12,431 bases of DNA, from positions 1 to 12,431 of the forward strand of contig JAMDDG010000145.1 of NCBI GenBank assembly GCA_023488865.1. The letters run 5' to 3'. The notes beneath the pieces are model-generated. The model saw only the letters and a list, made by a program, of their open reading frames with translations. It was not told the origin of the DNA and searched no databases. A program made the position numbers and the translations under genes. Below are positions 6,808-12,431 of this stretch, piece after piece. Origin of the DNA: Bacteroidota bacterium. Its GTDB lineage: Bacteria > Bacteroidota > Bacteroidia > Bacteroidales > Prolixibacteraceae. Within the stretch, counting starts at the first letter, position 1. Every line of letters starts with the position of its first letter.

Positions 6808-8880
6808 CTATTTTTTCATCTTCCCGAACGGAAAAGTAATAATAAATGTTGAACCTTCCCTTTTGGTTGAATTCAAAGTTATTTCCCCACCCAGAAGTGT
6901 GACTATCCCTTTCACGATCGACAAACCCAAACCACTGCCTTCGTACCTTCTTGTGGAAGAGAAATCTTCCTGCATGAAGGAATCAAAAATATATTTTTGC
7001 GCATCTTCTGTAATGCCTATCCCCGAATCTTTAACCTCAAAGATCAGTCGATCGCCCTCAAGCGCCAAACGAATCCGGATATTACCTTTTTCGGTGAATT
7101 TCAAAGAGTTACCGACTAAGTGGTTAAATATTTTATGGATCAGGCCGGAATCTGAATTTATTGTTAGTTGTTTCAGATTTTCGGGTATTTCCGCGGTGAT
7201 GGTCAGGTTTTTTAATTTACAGGGTCCTGAAAACTCATCGACAACCTCTTCTATCAATTGGGACAGGTTAAAACGGTTCGGACGGATCTCCTGGTTCCCG
7301 GTTACCAGCATTGAAATGTCGACATAATCATCAATAGTTTGGATCAATCTGGCGCTGCTTTCCTGCACTACGGTTAGAAATTTATTTTTCTCCTCAAGGG
7401 ATAATTGTTCATTGGCAATGATCTCCCCAAAACCAATAATACCATTTAGGGGGGTCCTGATTTCGTGTGAGATGTTGTTCATGAAAGCGGTCTTTAATTT
7501 GTTGCTGGCTTCCGCCCTGCTTCTTGCCTCTACCAAAGATTGTTCTATGGTAATTTTCTCCTGCAAATTGGCCAGCATACCGGTAAAAATTTTCAGCAAG
7601 GAAATTTCCGGGTCGTGCCAAATTCTTTTTGTATGGATGTTGTCAAATCCGACAAATCCCAAACAATTTTTTTGAGAAATCATTGGAATGGTGATGATTG
7701 ACTGAATGTCGAGTGATTCGAGCCGGATCCGGATTGGATTTTTGGGATCAAACTGGGACAGGTTTTCAATTTTAGTCAGTTCACCCTTCAGGTGTAAATC
7801 CAACCAGTTGGGGATTAGATCGATCGCAATCTGTTGACTGGCTTCAATCCGGGACCAAACTCCCTGTTTGCACCATTCGTGGGTAATAGACATGGTCCCA
7901 TTTTCGAAATCATACCGGAAAACATAGCAACGGTCAACCCCGGTATATTCACCAATTTGCCGCAGCGACTCGTGGATGACAATATTGGTTTCCTCTTCCG
8001 CTATATAAATAAACCGGGAGGCAAGATTCATCAGGATCTTTTGAAAACCGGATTGGTACAGCAGGTCTTGCTTCATTTCATGGGATTCCGAGACATCACG
8101 GACAATGGCCAAGACATGGGTATCATCCATCTTGCTTATTCTGACCTCATAATGTTTCAGGACACCGGGAAAATTCATTTCATAGTGGTGGGTATTTAAC
8201 TCATTTGATATCAGGCAATCGCTTAACATTTTCATGAGTATATCAGCTTCTTCTTTGTTAAAAAGATGGTAGAGGGAAGCGCCCAGGACTTCCTCCTTGG
8301 CCAGAAAAAGGTGATCAGTTTCAGGGGCAAAAAAATCGGTGAAGAATCCCCGATTGTCTATTACAAACATCAAATCGGGCATTGCCTGGATCACAGCATC
8401 CAGTTTGGAGGCCGTATAGCTTCGCTCCCGCTCGGTGTTGATCAAATCAGAAACATCTTTGATGACAACCAATTTTCCCTGTTTAACTTTTCTTGGGTTT
8501 TCAAGTTCCAGTATCTGAATGTTGTAGAAGAAAGTTTTTTCGTTGTCATAATGATGCAAGTCGAGGCTTCCTTTTTGGTTGTTTTCTACAAATAGAAGCA
8601 TTTCAGGCCAATGGTCCAGCAACTCTCGCGTTGTTTTGCCTAAATCATTTTTTGTTATTTTCATTTCAAGACAAGCAGTTTGGTTGAAATCGACCAACCG
8701 GTTGTTGAGATCGAATACCAAAACCCCTTGCTGAATTTTCTCAAATAATTCTGAACGTGCAATCGGCTCAAGGTCAAAAAGTTTTCTCCATAAAAAAAAC
8801 GCCAATATCGTCATTGTAAGGAAAGAAGAAAACGAGATTAGCGCAAAGAAGTTGAAGTAAAAAGCAGTCACGAATATCAT
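6808..8880 (-). CDS. Membrane-anchored PAS-PAS-GAF sensor histidine kinase
   Basis: A 690-residue sensor kinase. One hydrophobic segment (about 7-30) is followed by WRKLFDLEPIARSELFEKIQ, which resembles the junction after the last helix of kinases with an N-terminal 7TM sensor; if so, six helices have been lost. An in-frame TAA lies 24 nt upstream of the ATG at 8880, so the missing part is not simply in the same frame. Then come PAS1 (about 43-148), PAS2 (about 158-268), a GAF domain (about 280-442), HisKA with H472 in NNISHEIRTPLNG, and an ATPase with N591 in GNSLKFT, G1 box DSGIGI (618-623), F box FDSFMQED and G2 box EGSGLGLSIV (647-656). There is no receiver, so it needs a separate phosphate acceptor. 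The catalytic core is closely similar to that of the hybrid kinase at 3844-5904. The gene is divergent from pta. Confidence 0.95.
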   Translation of the reverse strand: MIFVTAFYFNFFALISFSSFLTMTILAFFLWRKLFDLEPIARSELFEKIQQGVLVFDLNNRLVDFNQTACLEMKITKNDLGKTTRELLDHWPEMLLFVENNQKGSLDLHHYDNEKTFFYNIQILELENPRKVKQGKLVVIKDVSDLINTERERSYTASKLDAVIQAMPDLMFVIDNRGFFTDFFAPETDHLFLAKEEVLGASLYHLFNKEEADILMKMLSDCLISNELNTHHYEMNFPGVLKHYEVRISKMDDTHVLAIVRDVSESHEMKQDLLYQSGFQKILMNLASRFIYIAEEETNIVIHESLRQIGEYTGVDRCYVFRYDFENGTMSITHEWCKQGVWSRIEASQQIAIDLIPNWLDLHLKGELTKIENLSQFDPKNPIRIRLESLDIQSIITIPMISQKNCLGFVGFDNIHTKRIWHDPEISLLKIFTGMLANLQEKITIEQSLVEARSRAEASNKLKTAFMNNISHEIRTPLNGIIGFGEIIANEQLSLEEKNKFLTVVQESSARLIQTIDDYVDISMLVTGNQEIRPNRFNLSQLIEEVVDEFSGPCKLKNLTITAEIPENLKQLTINSDSGLIHKIFNHLVGNSLKFTEKGNIRIRLALEGDRLIFEVKDSGIGITEDAQKYIFDSFMQEDFSSTRRYEGSGLGLSIVKGIVTLLGGEITLNSTKREGSTFIITFPFGKMKK

Positions 8881-9097
8881 AAGTTTATCGTTGAATAATT
8901 TTTGTTAAATTACAAATATTTTTTTTACAGACTTTAGAATGCTTTTTTTGGTTCAACTATGTTTTATTTAAGCATCCAATACCCGGGTTAAAAGAAACTG
9001 TATCCGATTTTATGGAACAAATTATTAGGTAACTCCTATAAGATTCCTTAATTTTGCACTTTTAAAAAATATAGTTCGAAAATTTAATATATTGGTT
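8881..9097. promoter_or_regulatory. Divergent intergenic region between kinase and pta operon
   Basis: 217 AT-rich bases separate two divergent starts and must hold promoters for both. For pta a good -7 box is seen (separate entry). For the kinase the best minus-strand candidate is AATATTTG (8920 to 8913), one mismatch from TAnnTTTG and with no clear -33 TTG, so it is weak. Confidence 0.6.
9025..9056 (+). promoter_or_regulatory. Bacteroidota-type promoter for pta operon
   Basis: TAATTTTG at 9049-9056 matches the TAnnTTTG -7 consensus of this phylum exactly. TTA at 9025-9027 is an imperfect -33 TTG with a 21-base spacer. Transcription would begin near 9063, giving a leader of about 35 nt before the pta ATG. 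The match supports the phylum assignment. Confidence 0.6.
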
Positions 9098-10102
9098 ATG
9101 GATTTGCTCAAAACAATCAAGGAAAACGCCGTGAAGCTACAGAATCACATTGTTTTACCTGAGGGAAGTGAGATTAGAACGCTAAAAGCAACCGCGAAAA
9201 TACTGGAAGATAAAATCGCCCGTATTACGTTATTAGGCAATCGGTCCGAAATTGAAGCCATTGCTTTGAAAGAGGGGCTCTCTCTTTCGGGCGCCCGGAT
9301 AATTGATCCATTCACGGATAATAACAGGCAAAAATATGCTGAAATGATGGTTGAACTTCGCAAAAATAAAGGTTTAACGATCGAAAAAGCGTATGAATTG
9401 CTAAATGATCCGCTCTATTTTGGGGTAATGATGATTAAAGCCGGGGATGCGGATGGTGAGGTTGCCGGGGCAATCAACGCGACGGGCGATGTATTGCGGC
9501 CCGCTTTTCAATACGTGAAAACGTTGCCGGGGGTCTCTGTTGTTTCCGGCATGTTTTTCATGATTTTTAAAGATAAAAGCATTGGAGACAATGGCATGCT
9601 TGTTTTTGCAGATTGCGCCGTAATGCCGGACCCCGACTCCCTTCAGCTGGCCGAGATAGCAGTAACCACTGCTGCAACGGCAAAGGCCATTGCCAACATT
9701 GAGCCACGTGTTGCCATGCTCTCTTTCTCAACCAAAGGAAGCGCCCAACATGAGCTGGTGGATAAAGTGGCTGAAGCAACCAAAATAGCTGCCAAAATGA
9801 ACCCCGAACTGCTCATAGACGGGGAGATGCAGCTCGATGCAGCCCTTGTCCCGGAGGTTGGCCGGCTAAAAGCTCCCGGAAGTAAAGTAGCCGGAAGGGC
9901 CAATGTATTGGTTTTCCCTGGACTTGAAGCGGGGAATATCGGATACAAATTAGTACAGAGGCTGGCGGGAGCGGAAACAGTTGGCCCTGTTCTTCAGGGA
10001 ATGGCAGCCCCAATCAATGACCTTTCCCGCGGTTGCTCGGTGAACGACATCATTAACATGGTGGCGATAACCTCCAATCAAGCAGGAGCGAAAAGTTTAT
10101 AA
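9098..10102 (+). CDS. pta: Phosphate acetyltransferase
   Basis: Converts acetyl-CoA and phosphate to acetyl phosphate and CoA (reversible) in the cytoplasm, the first step of acetate formation. I chose the ATG at 9098 (334 residues, MDLLKTIKENAVKLQ); the longer reading from TTG at 9092 adds only two residues and is less likely. The length fits the short single-domain Pta class. Diagnostic stretches are IVLPEGSEIRTLKA (18-31), DADGEVAGAINATGDVLRPA (117-136), GMLVFADCAVMPDPD (166-180), RVAMLSFSTKGSA (204-216), LLIDGEMQLDAALVPE (238-253) and NDLSRGCSVNDI (307-318). S310, R311 and D317 correspond to the catalytic Ser309/Arg310/Asp316 of the Methanosarcina enzyme. The pairing with ackA downstream makes phosphate butyryltransferase unlikely. 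The final codons and stop lie inside a 9-bp tandem repeat. Confidence 0.96.
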   Translation: MDLLKTIKENAVKLQNHIVLPEGSEIRTLKATAKILEDKIARITLLGNRSEIEAIALKEGLSLSGARIIDPFTDNNRQKYAEMMVELRKNKGLTIEKAYELLNDPLYFGVMMIKAGDADGEVAGAINATGDVLRPAFQYVKTLPGVSVVSGMFFMIFKDKSIGDNGMLVFADCAVMPDPDSLQLAEIAVTTAATAKAIANIEPRVAMLSFSTKGSAQHELVDKVAEATKIAAKMNPELLIDGEMQLDAALVPEVGRLKAPGSKVAGRANVLVFPGLEAGNIGYKLVQRLAGAETVGPVLQGMAAPINDLSRGCSVNDIINMVAITSNQAGAKSL

Positions 10103-10166
10103 TGTTTATAAAGTTTATAAAGTTTGAAATGTTTGAAATGTTTGAAATGTTTGAAATGTTTGAAAT
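10095..10166 (+). repeat. 9-bp tandem repeat, eight units, overlapping the pta stop
   Basis: Eight contiguous 9-bp units fill exactly 72 bp: GTTTATAAT, two GTTTATAAA, then five identical GTTTGAAAT. The first unit contains the pta TAA stop (10100-10102). The unit length is a multiple of three, so changes in copy number would not shift a reading frame through it. Identical neighbouring units suggest slippage or recent expansion. Confidence 0.9.
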
Positions 10167-10221
10167 GTTGAGAGTGCTAAACCCTTCAAACAATAAAAAA
10201 AATTTCCTATGGAAAATATGA
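10102..10221 (+). CDS. Possible 39-residue repeat-encoded ORF coupling pta to the dehydrogenase gene
   Basis: An ATG at 10102 overlaps the pta stop in the arrangement TAATG. The ORF runs through the tandem repeat as MFIKFIK, then repeats of FEM (FEMFEMFEMFEMFEM), then LRVLNPSNNKKNFLWKI, and stops at TGA 10219-10221, past the ATG (10209) of the next gene. Overlap at both ends is what translational coupling would look like. It is equally compatible with an untranslated repeat that happens to be open. No homologous peptide is known to me, and function should not be assumed. Confidence 0.25.
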   Translation: MFIKFIKFEMFEMFEMFEMFEMLRVLNPSNNKKNFLWKI

Positions 10222-11186
10222 TTTTCGAGTCCATTGAAGATTTTGGCCTGAGCAAGAAGCTGCATCAACATACCCTTTTTTCAAAAATTGGGATCGTCGG
10301 TTGCGGAAAAGATGGTCAGAATATTGCCCGTATTGCCAGCGCATACGGTATAGAAGTGATCTTTATTGAACTTACGCAGGAGCGAATTAAAAATGCTTAC
10401 GAACAGCTGGATAAAGTTTTAGACCGTCGCATCGAGAACTGGGGCATGACTGTGGGAGAGAAAAAGCTGATCCTTTCCCGTATCAAAGGAAGCTTAGATT
10501 ACAAGGATTTGAAAGATTGCGATTTTGTTATTGAAGCCATCCGTGCCGAATCAAGCGCCAGGAAAATTACTGAAAGGAAAGAGGTTTTCAGGAAGGTCGA
10601 AAAGGTGGTTAGCCCGGATTGTATCATCGCGACCAATTCGACTACCATCATCATTACCGAACTCTCCTCCGAATTAGTGCACCGTGAGCGGTGTGTCAGC
10701 CTGCATTTCTTTGTACAGTCACCTGAAGCAAAGATATGTGAAGTAGTTAAAGGTCTCTACACTTCCGACGAGGTGTATGAAAGGGTGCTGACTTTTGTGA
10801 AACTGGTCAACCGTCAGGCGATCCCCGTTGAAGAATCGGCCGGTTTAATCTCAATCCGCCTTTATACGGCGCTTCTCAACGAAGCTTGTGAAGTTTATCT
10901 GGAAAGCGTAGGTTCGCTGGCAGATATAGATACTGTCTGGAAGGTCGGTTTTGGTATGCGTTTCGGTCCCTTTGAGCTGGCGGATATTCTCGGGATAGAT
11001 AAGATCAACCGCTGGGCTGAAAATCTTTATTCAGAATTCGGGGATCCCAGGTACATGGCCTCACCGGTAATAAAGAAACTGAACAGGGCTAAACGGTTTG
11101 GAAAACATGTCGGCTGGGGTTTTTATAAATACGATGAAGGGGGGAACATCATTGGGTCCAATCCGGTGACCTCAGAAAAAAATTAA
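10209..11186 (+). CDS. 3-hydroxyacyl-CoA dehydrogenase family protein (3-hydroxybutyryl-CoA dehydrogenase-like), substituted active site
   Basis: A 325-residue member of the NAD-dependent 3-hydroxyacyl-CoA dehydrogenase family, with an extra N-terminal extension of about 22 residues. The Rossmann loop is G31-C-G33-K-D-G36, and the acidic E54 after the second strand fits NAD. HFF (H166) and CEVVKG (E178) keep the catalytic His/Glu pair at the 12-residue spacing of human HAD. The C-terminal domain is recognisable: GFGMRFGPFELADILGIDK (247-265), EFGDPRYMASP and KHVGWGFYKY. Against human HAD numbering, Ser137 is Thr145, Asn161 is Val169 (HFFVQ instead of HFFNP) and Asn208 is Ile216 (AGLISIR instead of PGFIVNR). 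The fold and cofactor are secure; the usual oxidation of 3-hydroxybutyryl-CoA is not. It sits between pta and ackA, 10 nt before ackA, so it is probably co-expressed with them. An alternative start is ATG 10218. Confidence 0.85.
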   Translation: MENMIFESIEDFGLSKKLHQHTLFSKIGIVGCGKDGQNIARIASAYGIEVIFIELTQERIKNAYEQLDKVLDRRIENWGMTVGEKKLILSRIKGSLDYKDLKDCDFVIEAIRAESSARKITERKEVFRKVEKVVSPDCIIATNSTTIIITELSSELVHRERCVSLHFFVQSPEAKICEVVKGLYTSDEVYERVLTFVKLVNRQAIPVEESAGLISIRLYTALLNEACEVYLESVGSLADIDTVWKVGFGMRFGPFELADILGIDKINRWAENLYSEFGDPRYMASPVIKKLNRAKRFGKHVGWGFYKYDEGGNIIGSNPVTSEKN

Positions 11187-11196
11187 TTCAAAAAAA

Positions 11197-12402
11197 ATGA
11201 AGATATTAGTACTTAACTGCGGTAGCTCATCTATCAAATATCAATTTTTTTCCCTTGATAATAATTCATTGATCGCCAAGGGTATAGTCGAAAAAATTGG
11301 AATGAAGGGCTCCTTTCTGAAACATGAAAAGGAAGATGGACAGAAGGTGATGTTTGAAGGGGAGATATTGGACCATAAAATTGGGATTGAATATATCCTG
11401 GGTGTACTTTCGAGTACCAAACATGGCTGCATCAAAAAACTGGAAGAGATCAATGCCGTTGGGCACCGCGTGGTACATGGCGGTGAGTTGTTTACAGAGA
11501 GTAAATTGGTAAACGAGGCGGTGATTGGGGCGCTGGAAAAGTATACTGAGCTGGCGCCGCTGCACAATCCGCCTAATCTCAAGGGAATCTATGGGATAAA
11601 GTCGTTGATCCCGTCCATTCCACAGGTTGCCGTTTTTGATACGGCTTTTCATACAAGCATGCCTAAACATGCCTATATGTATGCAATACCATATGCACTT
11701 TATAAAAAATACGGCATCCGCCGCTATGGTTTCCACGGAACAAGCCATCGTTATGTATCGGCCAGGGCCTGTGAGATTTTAGGGGTTAATCCCAAAGGAT
11801 TGAAAATAATTACCTGTCATTTGGGAAACGGGGCGTCAGTATGTGCCATAAAAGACGGAATCTCTGTCGATACTTCGATGGGTTTTACGCCGATTGAGGG
11901 TCTTGTAATGGGAACCCGGTCGGGCGACATCGATATGGGGGCAGTCAGCTACATCATGGATAAAGAGAAAATCGGGACCAAATCGGCATCGATTTTATTT
12001 AACAAACATTCCGGTTTGCTGGGGATCAGTGGAATATCATCCGATATGCGCGAAATACAGGAGGCCGCCTCCAAGGGTGATGAACGTTGTATATTAGCAA
12101 TCAAAATGTTCAATTACCGGGTCAAGAAATATATTGGATCCTATGCTGCAGCAATGGGAGGCATTGATTTGTTGATCTTTACCGGAGGTGTTGGGGAGAA
12201 TTCCGACTCGAACCGAAAAGGTATTTGTGAAGGGCTCGAATTTTTAGGAATAGAACTTGATGAGCAAATTAATGCCGGATCAAGAGGAAAAGAGATAACC
12301 ATCAGCAAAAAAAATTCAAAAGTGAAAGTGATGGTAGTACCGACCAATGAAGAGTTGATGATTGCCATTGATACCCAGCGGATTATTGCTGAAGGAAATT
12401 GA
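11197..12402 (+). CDS. ackA: Acetate kinase
   Basis: Transfers the phosphoryl group between acetyl phosphate and ADP, yielding acetate and ATP (reversible), in the cytoplasm. At 401 residues it has the normal family length. Signature 1 is ILVLNCGSSSIKY (3-15) with N7; signature 2 is YGFHGTSHRYVS (177-188) with H180. Other active-site residues are R91 in VGHRVVHGG, D148 in VFDTAFH, R241 in MGTRSGDIDMG and E385 in TNEELMIA; positions agree with the Methanosarcina enzyme (N7, R91, D148, H180, R241, E384). FTGGVGENS (328-336) is the usual nucleotide-site stretch. It follows the dehydrogenase gene by 10 nt and completes the Pta-AckA route; I find nothing pointing to butyrate or propionate kinase instead. 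An A-rich stretch, rather than a Shine-Dalgarno site, precedes the start. Confidence 0.97.
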   Translation: MKILVLNCGSSSIKYQFFSLDNNSLIAKGIVEKIGMKGSFLKHEKEDGQKVMFEGEILDHKIGIEYILGVLSSTKHGCIKKLEEINAVGHRVVHGGELFTESKLVNEAVIGALEKYTELAPLHNPPNLKGIYGIKSLIPSIPQVAVFDTAFHTSMPKHAYMYAIPYALYKKYGIRRYGFHGTSHRYVSARACEILGVNPKGLKIITCHLGNGASVCAIKDGISVDTSMGFTPIEGLVMGTRSGDIDMGAVSYIMDKEKIGTKSASILFNKHSGLLGISGISSDMREIQEAASKGDERCILAIKMFNYRVKKYIGSYAAAMGGIDLLIFTGGVGENSDSNRKGICEGLEFLGIELDEQINAGSRGKEITISKKNSKVKVMVVPTNEELMIAIDTQRIIAEGN

Positions 12403-12406
12403 GGGC

Positions 12407-12423
12407 AATGTGCTAATTTGAAA
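12407..12423 (+). repeat. 17-bp dispersed repeat after a stop codon (copy 2)
   Basis: AATGTGCTAATTTGAAA begins 4 nt after the ackA TGA stop and is identical to the minus-strand copy at 1602-1618. A further ATTTGAAA continues to the window end, so a longer repeat array may lie beyond. Confidence 0.8.
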
Positions 12424-12431
12424 ATTTGAAA

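Noticed and set aside
6731..7327. 198-residue plus-strand ORF
   Set aside because: It overlaps the ATPase domain of the kinase at 6808-8880 in antisense and has low-complexity composition without domains.
9092..9097. TTG start for pta two codons upstream of the ATG
   Set aside because: The ATG at 9098 gives the usual MDLLK-type Pta N-terminus; the TTG adds only two residues and has no better ribosome-binding context.
10053..10271. Minus-strand ORF with NIS and NFI tripeptide repeats
   Set aside because: It is the reverse reading of the 9-bp tandem repeat plus the ends of pta and the dehydrogenase gene; repeats of a multiple of three leave all frames open.
11197..12402. Butyrate or propionate kinase instead of acetate kinase
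   Set aside because: Length, both signatures and all acetate kinase active-site residues match AckA, and the partner gene is pta-like rather than ptb-like.

Overview
The window looks like a chromosomal segment of a member of the Bacteroidota, probably a Marinilabiliales/Bacteroidales-like environmental anaerobe or facultative anaerobe. Four things suggest this: a TAnnTTTG-type -7 box in front of pta, A-rich start regions without clear Shine-Dalgarno sites, large PAS/GAF kinases, and intergenic DNA full of short dispersed and tandem repeats of the kind I recall from that phylum. No database search was possible, so the placement is an inference.

Left three quarters (1-8880, all minus strand): a signalling cluster. 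Read in its own direction it holds (i) a membrane-anchored PAS-PAS-GAF histidine kinase (8880-6808); (ii) a 592-base gene-free stretch with a nested inverted-repeat structure; (iii) a 100-codon ORF that appears to join the front of a PAS domain to the tail of a kinase ATPase domain (6215-5913); (iv) a soluble GAF-PAS-kinase-receiver hybrid (5904-3844); (v) a repeat-bearing spacer; (vi) a REC-PAS-PAS histidine kinase of the NtrB-like type (3542-1623); (vii) a spacer with four 40-bp tandem repeats and a G-rich run; and (viii) an NtrC-type sigma-54 activator (1288 to the window edge, C-terminus cut off). The kinase at 1623-3542 and the activator are the likely cognate pair. The kinases at 3844 and 6808 share a closely similar HisKA core and look like paralogues with different sensors.

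Right quarter (9098-12402, plus strand): a divergent three-gene metabolic operon, pta - 3-hydroxyacyl-CoA dehydrogenase-like gene - ackA. Pta and AckA carry all the active-site residues I checked and should form the acetyl-CoA / acetyl-phosphate / acetate route with ATP synthesis. The middle gene keeps the Rossmann NAD site and the His/Glu pair but has lost both conserved active-site Asn residues, so its substrate or reaction is uncertain. A 9-bp tandem repeat starts inside the last codons of pta and encodes a possible 39-residue ORF that overlaps both the pta stop and the dehydrogenase start.

I see no clearly new defence or mobile system. The items most worth a second look are the kinase remnant, the nested inverted-repeat element, the repeat-encoded coupling ORF, the substituted dehydrogenase active site, and an identical 17-bp motif exactly 4 nt after the stop codons of two unrelated genes.
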